A DNA stretch of 20,677 nt, taken from DASSKK01 sp035690495. GTDB lineage: Bacteria; Actinomycetota; Actinomycetes; Propionibacteriales; Nocardioidaceae. The stretch spans positions 1-20,677 of the forward strand of contig DASSKK010000103.1 in the NCBI GenBank assembly GCA_035690495.1, in the 5' to 3' direction. Below, piece after piece: positions 14,212 through 20,677 of this stretch. The notes under the pieces were generated by a model that saw only the letters and a program-made list of their open reading frames with translations, was not told the origin of the DNA and did not search any database. The position numbers and the translations under genes were made by a program. Each line of letters opens with the position of its first letter. The stretch's first letter is position 1.

Positions 14212-15480
14212 TCACCCGCTCGTCATCGCCCCGCGCGGCAGCCGGAGTCCGACGAGCCCGGCGACGGCGATCACCGCCGCACCGAACACGAACGCCGCCT
14301 CGTAGGAGCCCCGGTCGACCAGCCAGCCGGCGAGGGTGGGGCCGACCACCGCGCCGAGGTCGCTGGCCATGTTGAACACGGCGACGACGGTGCCGCTGCG
14401 TCGGCCGGCCACGTCGCCGACCAGTGCGCCGGGAACGGACCCGAGGAACGCCGAACCAGCCCCGAACACCGCCATCGCGGCGAGCGCGACGGCCAGCGAC
14501 CCGGTGAAGCCGAGCAGCAGCAGGCCCGCGGCCGACACCGCGGCGCCGGACAGCAGCGCGGGCCGGCGCCCGGCGACGTCCGCCCAGCGGCCCGCGGGGA
14601 ACATCAATGCGGTCTGCACCAGCGCCGAGACGAGGAACGCGATGGCGACCCAGCTGCGCGAGGCGCCGAGGTCCTTGACGATGAACAGCGGGATGATCGC
14701 GCTGCGCAGGCCGAACACCGCCACCCCGACCGCGAGGTTGGCCATCAGCGCGGTCTGGTACTGCGTCGTGTGCATCAGTGAACGCAAGGTGGGCTCTGGG
14801 GTTCCGGCGACGCCGTGCCCGCCGCTCTCCTCCTTGCGGGTCGAGGGCGCCGCCTGGTCCGCGGCCGCCAGCGCCTGTGCAGCGTCCCGTCGGCCCAGGA
14901 ACAACACCGCCACGGTGCCGGCGAGGACGAGCGTCCCGGCGTACAGGAAGAACGGCGCACGCAGCGAGATGACGAGCACGCCGCTTCCGACGGCCGGCCC
15001 GAGGATGCCGCCGAGCAGGAAGCCGGACCGATAGACGCTCATCGCCCGGCCGCGGTTGTGCGCGGTGCTCACCTTGAGGACGACGCTGATCGCCGCCACA
15101 CCGAACATCGCGGAGCCCAGCCCGCCGACCCCGCGCAGCACCAGCAGCTGCACGTAGCTCTGGGCGAGCCCCGCGAGCAGGCTGGAGACCGCGACGACGG
15201 CGATGCCGGCCACCAGGCAGGTGCGCACGCCGATCGCGTCGACCAACCTGCCGGCGCCGAGGTCGGAGGCCAGACGCATCAGCGCGAACACCGACACCAC
15301 CGCACCGGCGGCGGTCGCGCCGACGCCGAACGTCTCTGCGAACAGCGTGATTGCCGGTCCGACGACCCCGAAGCCGAGCGCCACGCACAGCGCGACCGCG
15401 GCCATCACGAGTACGTCGGGGGCGAGACCGCCCGGGAATCCGCCGAGTCGCAGCCGACGCGGCAGCAGGGATCTGCTCAT
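14212..15480 (-). CDS. MFS transporter, 12-helix drug-efflux type
   Basis: This 422-residue integral membrane protein has two six-helix halves separated by a hydrophilic loop at about 200-235 (Ala/Glu/Lys-rich). The loop after helix 2 has DLGAGRLVDAIGVR, the major-facilitator motif A in degenerate form. The second half repeats the pattern as AGRWADVAGRRPA. The helix-5 region has YRSGFLLGGILGPAVGSG, motif C of drug:proton antiporters. The ATG at 15480 lies five bases after the stop of the cytidine-deaminase-like gene, so the two are probably cotranscribed. The substrate is not predictable. Its position between the deaminase-like gene and the lipid operon is unusual for the phoH-era neighbourhood. 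Confidence 0.88.
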   Translation of the reverse strand: MSRSLLPRRLRLGGFPGGLAPDVLVMAAVALCVALGFGVVGPAITLFAETFGVGATAAGAVVSVFALMRLASDLGAGRLVDAIGVRTCLVAGIAVVAVSSLLAGLAQSYVQLLVLRGVGGLGSAMFGVAAISVVLKVSTAHNRGRAMSVYRSGFLLGGILGPAVGSGVLVISLRAPFFLYAGTLVLAGTVAVLFLGRRDAAQALAAADQAAPSTRKEESGGHGVAGTPEPTLRSLMHTTQYQTALMANLAVGVAVFGLRSAIIPLFIVKDLGASRSWVAIAFLVSALVQTALMFPAGRWADVAGRRPALLSGAAVSAAGLLLLGFTGSLAVALAAMAVFGAGSAFLGSVPGALVGDVAGRRSGTVVAVFNMASDLGAVVGPTLAGWLVDRGSYEAAFVFGAAVIAVAGLVGLRLPRGAMTSG

Positions 15481-15485
15481 TGGCG

Positions 15486-15833
15486 CTAGGACACGACCGA
15501 GGCGACGATGCTGCCCTCGGGGGTGGCCAGATGCACGGGTACGCCGGCGCCGCCGAGGTCGCGGACCACCGAGACGTCCGCCTCACCGACGGCCGCGGAC
15601 CCGCCGAGCACGACCACGGCCTCGAGCCCGCGTGCTCCGGAGGCGACCGCCGCGGCCACCGCCACCTGGACGGCACTCAGCCGCAGCGTCGGCAGGTCGA
15701 CGGTCGCGCCGGTGTAGCTGCGACCGTCCACGTCGCGTACGCCCGCTCCTTCGAATGCGCCGGTGCGGGCGCGGGCGCTGCGCGCGAGTGTGACGAGCTT
15801 CGCGTCCTGGTCGTCGCTGCCGTCAGTGGTCAT
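15486..15833 (-). CDS. Cytidine-deaminase-like protein without catalytic zinc motifs
   Basis: This is a 115-residue protein of cytidine deaminase size, at the place where cdd often lies between the CBS-domain gene and era in actinobacteria. The fold-like segments are KLVTLARSARARTGAFEGAGVRD, then GRSYTGATVDLPTLRLSAVQ and AAVASGARGLEAVVVLGG. A working deaminase has H/C-A-E in the helix after the second segment and PCxxC later. Here the corresponding stretches read ATVDLP...LSAVQ and GGAGVPVHLATPEG, with no Cys anywhere. It is therefore expected not to bind zinc or deaminate cytidine and may be structural or regulatory. The ATG at 15833 is chosen over an upstream codon at 15920 that would overlap the CBS gene. 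Confidence 0.65.
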   Translation of the reverse strand: MTTDGSDDQDAKLVTLARSARARTGAFEGAGVRDVDGRSYTGATVDLPTLRLSAVQVAVAAAVASGARGLEAVVVLGGSAAVGEADVSVVRDLGGAGVPVHLATPEGSIVASVVS

Positions 15834-15916
15834 GGCCGCCAGCGTATCCACCGATCCCTCCCGGCCAGGTGACCCGGTCCGGCCCCGATCCGGCCCGAAT
15901 CGGGGGCGACTTCCGC

Positions 15917-17269
15917 TCACATGGCCGATTCGGCGGCCGGCGACTCGTCCTCTCCGGGGGCGGGGGCTTCCAGGTGCGTGACCAGGACGGTGCCGATCCG
16001 GTTGCGCCGCCCGGCGGGTGCCTCGGCCTCGAAGCGCAGGCCGTGCGCCTCGACCACCGATCCGGCGATCGGCACCCGGCCGAGGTGCTTGGCCATCAGC
16101 CCCCCGACGGTGTCGACGTCATCGTCCACGACGGCCACTCCGCACACCTGCTCGAGATCGTCGATCGGCAGCCGCGAGCTTACCCGGCTCGACCCGTTCG
16201 CAAGGTGCTCGACGTCGACGGTCGCCACGTCGTACTCGTCGGTGATCTCCCCGACGATCTCCTCGAGCACGTCCTCGATGGTGACCAGCCCGGCCGTGCC
16301 GCCGTACTCGTCGACGACCACGGCGACATGTTTGCGCTCGGCCTGCATCTCGCGCAGCAACGCGTCGACCGGCTTGGAGTCGGGCACGTAGAGCACCGGG
16401 CGCATCACGGACTCGATCTGCTCGGTGGTCTCCGCCTCGTGCCGGTCGAAGACGCGCCTGGTGATGTCCTTGAGGTAGGCGAACCCGACGATGTCGTCCA
16501 GGTTCTCCCCGACGACCGGGATCCGAGAGTAGCCGCTGCGCAGCGCCAGCGACATCGCCTGCCGCAGCGTCTTGTGACGCTCGATGAACACCACGTCGGT
16601 GCGCGGCACCATCACCTCACGCACCAGCGTGTCGCCGAGCTCGAAGACCGAGTGGATCATCGCCCGTTCACCGGACTGGATCACGCTGCTCGCCTCGGCG
16701 AGGTCGACGAGCTCGCGGAGCTCCGCCTCGGAGGCGAACGGGCCCTCGCTGAATCCCTGGCCGGGAGTGATCGCGTTGCCGAGCAGGATCAGCAACCGGG
16801 GAACAGGTCCCAGCACCCTGGTGAACGCCAGCAGCGGGCCGGCGGTGACCAGGGCCACCCTCTCGGCATGCTGACGCCCCAGCGTGCGCGGCGCCACCCC
16901 GATCACCACGAACGAGACCACCAGCATGATCGCGAGAGCTGCCAGCATCGCCCACCAGCGCCCGCTGCTGGTCTCCGGGCCGGACTCGGCGCCGCCGCGG
17001 CGCACAATCAGGTCCAGCATCACCACGGTGACCAGGATGATCGCGGCGATCTCGCACAGCATCCGCAGCAGCAGCGCGGTGTTCAGGTAGCGCGGCGGGT
17101 CCTCGACGATCCGCAGCAGCCGCCGCGCGCCCGGCTGGCCCGCGGCCTCGATCTCCTCCGCACGCGCCTTGGAGAACGACGACAACGCGGCGTCGGCGCT
17201 GCTGAACCAGCCGGCCACGACGACTAGCACGGCCGCCACCACCAGCAGCCAGATGTCCAACCAGCTCAT
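15917..17269 (-). CDS. CBS-domain membrane protein, CorC/HlyC (CNNM-like) family
   Basis: This 450-residue protein has an N-terminal DUF21/CNNM-type membrane domain (hydrophobic segments near 5-22, 65-85, 100-120 and 130-150). Two CBS domains follow (TLVREVMVPRTDVVFIE, SGYSRIPVVGE, then ESVMRPVLYVPDSKPVDALL and HVAVVVDEYGGTAGLVTIED). A CorC_HlyC transporter-associated domain lies near the C-terminus (SRLPIDDLEQVCG, DDVDTVGGLM). Relatives are linked to Mg2+ or Co2+ efflux and adenine-nucleotide sensing. The old name hemolysin is not functional evidence. The ATG at 17269 overlaps the ybeY stop (ATGA), and the next 84 bases before the deaminase-like gene contain only a weak 7-bp hairpin (15883-15905). 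Confidence 0.9.
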   Translation of the reverse strand: MSWLDIWLLVVAAVLVVVAGWFSSADAALSSFSKARAEEIEAAGQPGARRLLRIVEDPPRYLNTALLLRMLCEIAAIILVTVVMLDLIVRRGGAESGPETSSGRWWAMLAALAIMLVVSFVVIGVAPRTLGRQHAERVALVTAGPLLAFTRVLGPVPRLLILLGNAITPGQGFSEGPFASEAELRELVDLAEASSVIQSGERAMIHSVFELGDTLVREVMVPRTDVVFIERHKTLRQAMSLALRSGYSRIPVVGENLDDIVGFAYLKDITRRVFDRHEAETTEQIESVMRPVLYVPDSKPVDALLREMQAERKHVAVVVDEYGGTAGLVTIEDVLEEIVGEITDEYDVATVDVEHLANGSSRVSSRLPIDDLEQVCGVAVVDDDVDTVGGLMAKHLGRVPIAGSVVEAHGLRFEAEAPAGRRNRIGTVLVTHLEAPAPGEDESPAAESAM

Positions 17270-17760
17270 TCCACGCTGTCCCCGGACTTCGCGCCCTGCC
17301 ACTCCGCGAGCAGTCTCGCCTGCAGGCCGAACATCTCCTTGTGCTCCTCAGGCTCGGCGTGGTCGTAGCCCAGCAGATGCAGGATGCCGTGCACGACCAG
17401 CAGGCGGATCTCGTCGTCGGTCGAGTAGCCGGCGTGACCGTTGGCCCGCGCTTGGGCAGCCTGCCGTTGGGCGACCGCCACGCACACCGCCAGGTCGCCG
17501 AGCACACCCTCCTCGGGGTCCTCGTTGACCAGTCCGGGGCGCAGCTCGTCCATCGGGAAGGCGAGTACGTCGGTGGGGCCGGGGCTTTCCATCCAGCGCG
17601 TGTTCAGCTCCGTGATCGTCGCCTCGTCCACGAGCTTGACGCACAGCTCCGCCTGCGGGTGCACCCGCATCCGGTCCAGCACGAACCGGGCCAGGCTCGA
17701 CAGCTCCCTCAGCCCGACGCCGTCGTCCTCGCCGGACTCGTCGAGCACCTCGACGCTCAC
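17266..17760 (-). CDS. ybeY: Endoribonuclease YbeY (rRNA maturation factor)
   Basis: YbeY is a zinc-dependent single-strand endoribonuclease acting in 16S rRNA 3'-end maturation and ribosome quality control. The product from GTG 17760 has 164 residues, the normal length, beginning VSVEVLDESG. The metal-binding motif HGILHLLGYDH is complete (H124, H128, H134). LNTRWMESPGPTDVLAFPMDE and GDLAVCVAVAQRQA are the other family landmarks. Upstream in-frame starts exist at 17823 and 17856, but the extra residues are encoded by a 14-bp inverted repeat and one of them would overlap phoH, so the GTG is preferred. The gene is coupled to the CBS-domain gene and lies 70 bases after phoH. Confidence 0.92.
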   Translation of the reverse strand: MSVEVLDESGEDDGVGLRELSSLARFVLDRMRVHPQAELCVKLVDEATITELNTRWMESPGPTDVLAFPMDELRPGLVNEDPEEGVLGDLAVCVAVAQRQAAQARANGHAGYSTDDEIRLLVVHGILHLLGYDHAEPEEHKEMFGLQARLLAEWQGAKSGDSVE

Positions 17761-17768
17761 GCCAACCC

Positions 17769-17820
17769 GATTCGTCCGCGGTGGCGAGGTGCCCGCCCGC
17801 GGGAAGACCGCGGACGAATC
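17769..17820 (-). other. 14-bp perfect inverted repeat between phoH and ybeY
   Basis: GATTCGTCCGCGGT (17769-17782) and its exact complement (17807-17820) flank a 24-base GC-rich spacer that itself contains CCCGCGGG. The element ends nine bases before the ybeY GTG. It could form a stable mRNA hairpin acting as a processing or attenuation signal. If ybeY instead starts at 17823, the repeat would encode an N-terminal extension. Confidence 0.65.
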
Positions 17821-17830
17821 CATGTCGGCG

Positions 17831-18808
17831 TCACCGTTGCGCCTCGAACCTGTCATAGGCCGCGACGATGTCGCCGACCAGCCGGTGGCGCACCACGTCG
17901 TGGGCGGTGAGCCGGTTGAACGACACGTCGTTGAGCCCTTCCAGGATCCCCTCCACGACCCGCAGCCCGCTGTGCGTGCCGGCGGGCAGGTCTACCTGGG
18001 TGACGTCACCCGTGACGACCATCTTGGAGCCGAACCCGAGCCGGGTCAGGAACATCTTCATCTGCTCCGGCGAGGTGTTCTGCGCCTCGTCGAGGATGAT
18101 GAACGCGTCGTTGAGGGACCGGCCGCGCAGGAACGCCAGCGGCGCGACCTCGATGGTGCCCGCGGTGAGCAGCTTGGGGATCGAGTCCGGGTCGACCATG
18201 TCATGCAGGGCGTCGTACAACGGCCGAAGGTAGGGGTCGATCTTCTCGGTCAAGGTGCCGGGCAGGAACCCCAGACGCTCCCCCGCCTCGACCGCGGGGC
18301 GGCTGAGGATGATCCGGTTGACGGACTTGTTCTGCAGGGCCTGCACGGCCTTCGCCATCGCCAGGTAGGTCTTGCCGGTGCCGGCCGGGCCGATCCCGAA
18401 CACGATGGTGTGCTTGTCGATCGCGTCGACGTACCGCTTCTGGTTCAGTGTCTTGGGGCGGATCGTCCGGCCGCGATTGGACAGGATGTTCAGGCTGAGC
18501 ACGTCGGCGGGCCGTTCCGCGGTCTCGGCGCGGAGCATCGCCGCCGCGCGTTCGACGGTCTCGGGCCGCACGCCCTGGCCGGTGCGGATGATCGTCACCA
18601 GCTCGTCCAGCAGGCGCTCCACGAGCGCGACTTCGGCCGGCTCACCGTGCAGCGTCACCTGGTTGCCACGCACGTGGATGTCGGCGGCGAACGCCTTCTC
18701 GATCAGGTCGAGGTTCTCGTCGCGTGGACCCAGCAGGGACACCATCGGGATGCTCGCCGGCACGGTCACCGTGTGCGCGCCGGGCAGGGCTGAGTCGATC
18801 TCGGTCAT
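17831..18808 (-). CDS. phoH: PhoH-family ATPase
   Basis: This 325-residue P-loop ATPase belongs to the PhoH family, RNA-associated proteins linked with YbeY and rRNA processing. An N-terminal KH-like segment (about 25-75, FAADIHVRGNQVTLHGEPAEV) is followed by the ATPase core. Walker A is GPAGTGKT (140-147), Walker B is AFIILDEAQN (about 232-241), and MKMFLTRLGFGSKMVVTGDVTQVDL follows. The ATG at 18808 overlaps a tiny upstream frame that copies its first codons (ATGACAGAGATCGACCC, then ATGACCGAGATCGACTC), so the true start might be affected by a 17-bp duplication. An AGGAGG motif lies about 19 bases before the first of the two ATGs, farther than usual. phoH heads the phoH-ybeY-CBS transcript. 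Confidence 0.93.
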   Translation of the reverse strand: MTEIDSALPGAHTVTVPASIPMVSLLGPRDENLDLIEKAFAADIHVRGNQVTLHGEPAEVALVERLLDELVTIIRTGQGVRPETVERAAAMLRAETAERPADVLSLNILSNRGRTIRPKTLNQKRYVDAIDKHTIVFGIGPAGTGKTYLAMAKAVQALQNKSVNRIILSRPAVEAGERLGFLPGTLTEKIDPYLRPLYDALHDMVDPDSIPKLLTAGTIEVAPLAFLRGRSLNDAFIILDEAQNTSPEQMKMFLTRLGFGSKMVVTGDVTQVDLPAGTHSGLRVVEGILEGLNDVSFNRLTAHDVVRHRLVGDIVAAYDRFEAQR

Positions 18809-18825
18809 GGGTCGATCTCTGTCAT
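18792..18825 (-). repeat. 17-bp imperfect tandem duplication at the phoH start codon
   Basis: ATGACAGAGATCGACCC at 18825-18809 is followed directly by ATGACCGAGATCGACTC at 18808-18792, with 15 of 17 bases identical. The first copy encodes only MTEIDP before its TGA overlaps the phoH ATG. Confidence 0.7.
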
Positions 18826-18947
18826 GGGTGGGCTCTGTGGCCGGCCTCCTGGCTGTGCGGGTTCACTGTCTTCCATGCTACGGGAGAGCCCCGACCGGTG
18901 CGCCGTCGAAGTTCGGATCGGGTCTCGCGGCGAGGCTTCGCGCGGTC

Positions 18948-18953
18948 TAGGCT
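18948..18953 (+). promoter_or_regulatory. Candidate -10 element for the small membrane protein (leaderless)
   Basis: TAGGCT lies six bases before the ATG at 18960, and no ribosome binding site is present. Transcription starting at the ATG would be leaderless. The divergent 18809-18959 interval holds no other feature that I can support. Confidence 0.4.
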
Positions 18954-18959
18954 CGCAGA

Positions 18960-19193
18960 ATGGAGTACGACGAGCCCCCGGAGCTGATCGAGCCCGAGGA
19001 CTTCATCCCGCCCAACCCGTTCCCGCTCGACGCGCAGCGGATGGGCTTCGACCGGTACACCGGCGACGGCGGGGCCATGCTCGCCCTCGCCGCGAACCTC
19101 GACCCGGCCAAGCGCTCCCACAAGATCGTGGCCTGGCTGATGCTGGTGACCGTCAGCGCTCCGATCCTGTTCAACATCTGGCACCTGCTGTGA
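18960..19193 (+). CDS. Small single-pass membrane protein, C-terminal anchor
   Basis: This encodes 77 residues. The N-terminal 50 residues are acidic and Pro-rich (MEYDEPPELIEPEDFIPPNP), followed by RMGFDRYTGDGGAMLALAANLDPAKR. One hydrophobic segment, HKIVAWLMLVTVSAPILFN, ends almost at the C-terminus. The topology suggests a cytoplasmic domain held by a tail anchor. I do not recognise a named family. It is divergent from phoH, and the ATG is preceded by a -10-like TAGGCT with no ribosome binding site. The right end of the TnpB element begins within a few tens of bases after its stop. Confidence 0.65.
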   Translation: MEYDEPPELIEPEDFIPPNPFPLDAQRMGFDRYTGDGGAMLALAANLDPAKRSHKIVAWLMLVTVSAPILFNIWHLL

Positions 19194-19195
19194 CT

Positions 19196-19391
19196 GGGTG
19201 TGTCCCTATTCGGACCACCGGCTTCCCTTGACCACCGGCCCGTGCGGGCTGTGGTTCTTGGTTGCCGTCCGAGCGCCCACCGCTCCTTGGCGGCGGTCTT
19301 ACCTCGGTTCCGACCCAGCGCCCCTTCGTGTTGCGAGGTGACGATCGGCTCTTTCCCGGCCCATCCGGGTGCAGACGATGTGCGCTCGTCA
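19196..19391 (-). ncRNA. Probable omega-RNA and right-end region of the TnpB element
   Basis: The stretch between the tnpB stop and the small membrane protein has no gene. In IS200/IS605 elements the guide-like omega RNA is transcribed from the end of tnpB through the right end. Here a hairpin at 19231-19255 (ACCAC-AGCCCG-CA-CGGGCC-GTGGT on the minus strand, with a small internal loop) is followed toward lower coordinates by two direct copies of a 10-bp sequence (GACCACCGGC on the plus strand, at 19213-19222 and 19230-19239). Exact ends of the RNA and the element cannot be fixed from the sequence. Confidence 0.45.
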
Positions 19392-20540
19392 GACGGCCAC
19401 GCGCTGTGGCGGGACAGCGTTGGTGTTGCCTGGCATGTAGCAGGCGAGGTTGATCGCGGCGTTGACGTCCCGGTCGATGACCAGGCCACAGTCACCGCAG
19501 GAGTAGACCCTGTCCGAGAGGGTGAGGTCAGCCTTGACACCACCGCAGCCAGAGCAGGTCTTCGACGACGGGTACCACCGGTCCGCGATAGTGAGTTCGG
19601 TGCCGTACCACGCGGTCTTGTACTCCAGTTGCCGGCGCAGCTCCCCGAACGAGGCGTCCGACAGGACCCGGGCGAGCTTGCGGTTGGCGAGTATCCCGGC
19701 GGCATTCAGGTCTTCGATCACTACGGCGACGTGGCCTCGGGCCAGGTCGGCGGTGAGCTGGTGCAGCAGCGCCTTTCGGAGTGCGGCGATCCGGGCGTGG
19801 ATCCTGCCCAGGTGGCGTGCCGCCTTCTTCCGTCCGTTCGACCCCCGCTTGGTTCTCGCGAGCGCCTGGTTGGCCAGTTTCAGACGTGCCTGAGCGTGCT
19901 GAAGTGCTTTCACCCCCCGCACCGTGTCCAGCACACGGCCGGTCTCGTCCGCCACGACAGCGAGGGTCTTCACGCCCAGGTCGACACCGACCTGAGATTG
20001 GTGACGGCCTTTGGCGGCGCGTCGGGCGTGGTGCAGCGGTGCAGCGACCCCTGTGACTGAGACCACCCAGCGGCCGCCTTCGTACCGGAACGCGGCCGCG
20101 TACACGTGGAACCGCCCCCGTTCTAGCATCCGCCGCAGCTGCCGAGTGGATTCCCGGACCCGCAGCTCGCCGAGCTTGGGGAACCGCATCGTCTTCGGTC
20201 CGGCCGGCGGGATCGGGACCGCAGCGCCCTCCTTGTACTTCGCCCGGAGCCGGAACACTGGCGTCGTCTTGTGCTTGGACTTGAATCCCGGGAACTCCAC
20301 CGGCTTGCCGACGCAGCCACCGTTCCGGCATTGCGACCAGTTCGTCAGCGCCTGCGCCGCGTTCACGGACGCGGTCTCGAACACGTAGGCGGACACCTCA
20401 CCGCGCCACGCCAACCCGCGTACCTCGGTGCCGTGTTCGTCGTAGGACACTGGGGCAGACGGGTCACGACCGTCCTTCCACGCGTTCATGTGGTTGATGA
20501 AGCTGACCTTGCTCCACGACAACGTCGGGGTTAGGTCCAA
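19389..20540 (-). CDS. tnpB: IS200/IS605-family TnpB nuclease, N-terminally truncated
   Basis: TnpB is an RNA-guided DNA nuclease encoded by IS200/IS605-type elements. This 383-residue frame keeps the whole catalytic part: RuvC-I VGVDLGVKTLA (D187), RuvC-II VVIEDLNAAG (E276), the zinc ribbon (C329, C332, C348, C351) and RuvC-III DRDVNAAINL (D358). The frame opens at a TTG with DLTPTLSWSKVSF, a segment normally found about 55-60 residues into related TnpB proteins. The usual N-terminal RNA/DNA-binding start is missing, and an in-frame TGA lies four codons upstream in different sequence. The truncation point coincides with the start of an IS4-family element. No tnpA is in the window. The nuclease is probably not functional. 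Confidence 0.85.
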   Translation of the reverse strand: MDLTPTLSWSKVSFINHMNAWKDGRDPSAPVSYDEHGTEVRGLAWRGEVSAYVFETASVNAAQALTNWSQCRNGGCVGKPVEFPGFKSKHKTTPVFRLRAKYKEGAAVPIPPAGPKTMRFPKLGELRVRESTRQLRRMLERGRFHVYAAAFRYEGGRWVVSVTGVAAPLHHARRAAKGRHQSQVGVDLGVKTLAVVADETGRVLDTVRGVKALQHAQARLKLANQALARTKRGSNGRKKAARHLGRIHARIAALRKALLHQLTADLARGHVAVVIEDLNAAGILANRKLARVLSDASFGELRRQLEYKTAWYGTELTIADRWYPSSKTCSGCGGVKADLTLSDRVYSCGDCGLVIDRDVNAAINLACYMPGNTNAVPPQRVAV

Positions 20541-20677
20541 TACCGTTCAGTTAGAGTCACACTGGTGTAGTTTGGCTCTATGCCGCGTGCGGGTTGGAAG
20601 AAGCCGGAGTCGGATCGTCGATTGTCGGACCTGGTCTCGGTGGGTGTGCTCACCCGTGTGTTCCCGCCGGACGTCGT
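20541..20677 (+). mobile_element. IS4-family insertion sequence, left end (partial)
   Basis: The element runs from about 20541, where tnpB homology stops, to beyond the window. The left end reads TACCGTTCAGTTAGAGTCAC. The exact terminal base and any target duplication cannot be set without the other end. Confidence 0.5.
20580..20677 (+). CDS. IS4-family transposase, N-terminal fragment (runs off the window)
   Basis: The frame from ATG 20580 begins MPRAGWKKPESDRR and continues LSDLVSVGVLTRVFPPDVV to the window end. The VGVLTRxFPPDxVDxV pattern is the start of the N-terminal domain of actinobacterial IS4-family DDE transposases. Only 32 complete residues are visible, so catalytic residues lie outside. 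It inserts head to head with the truncated tnpB, on the opposite strand, and is the likely cause of the loss of the tnpB N-terminus. Confidence 0.75.
   Translation, partial: MPRAGWKKPESDRRLSDLVSVGVLTRVFPPDV

Noticed and set aside
15869..17227. A 452-codon plus-strand frame opposite the CBS-domain gene
   Set aside because: It is rich in His, Gln, Asp and Arg without hydrophobic core patterns, and the CBS protein on the other strand is unambiguous.

Overview
The window reads as chromosomal DNA of a high-GC actinobacterium. Codon use is GC-rich, gene pairs are coupled by 4-base overlaps (ATGA or GTGA), several genes look leaderless, and the conserved block phoH-ybeY-CBS/CorC protein-cytidine deaminase-like gene-era-leuA is present on the minus strand. 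A palindromic repeat with GGTGGTT...GAGG / CCTCGAAACCACC arms suggests Nocardioidaceae; that placement rests on memory of such repeats, not on a search.

Left edge (1-3370): a few codons of a plus-strand gene and a truncated AraC-family start, then a minus-strand two-component system (7TM-type sensor kinase and NarL/LuxR regulator). A divergent small membrane protein and a strong hairpin between convergent genes follow. Middle left (3391-5990): leuA, preceded by a Leu-rich leader peptide and an 11-bp hairpin that look like an attenuator, then a decaying PIN toxin/antitoxin pair. Centre (6003-9652): an EamA transporter with a frameshift, two tandem paralogous lipoproteins of the septum-formation type, and era on the opposite strand.

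Right centre (9725-15833), all minus strand: an ECF sigma factor with a membrane-anchored putative anti-sigma partner; a fatty-acid methyltransferase with an FAD oxidoreductase (a TmsA/TmsB or BfaA/BfaB-like pair predicted to make 10-methyl branched fatty acids); an MFS exporter; and a cytidine-deaminase-like protein lacking the catalytic zinc motifs. Then come the CBS-domain membrane protein, YbeY and PhoH (15917-18808), which with Era form the rRNA-maturation neighbourhood; the sigma, lipid and MFS genes lie between its two halves. A small single-pass membrane protein follows (18960-19193).

Right edge (19194-20677): a TnpB nuclease gene with its likely omega-RNA/right-end region, truncated at its N-terminus by an IS4-family element whose transposase starts at 20580 and leaves the window. 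No tRNA, rRNA or CRISPR array was seen. The most rewarding places for a second look are the leuA leader, the palindromic repeat inserted in frame in the FAD oxidoreductase, the eight-cysteine lipoprotein pair, and the nested mobile elements at the right edge.
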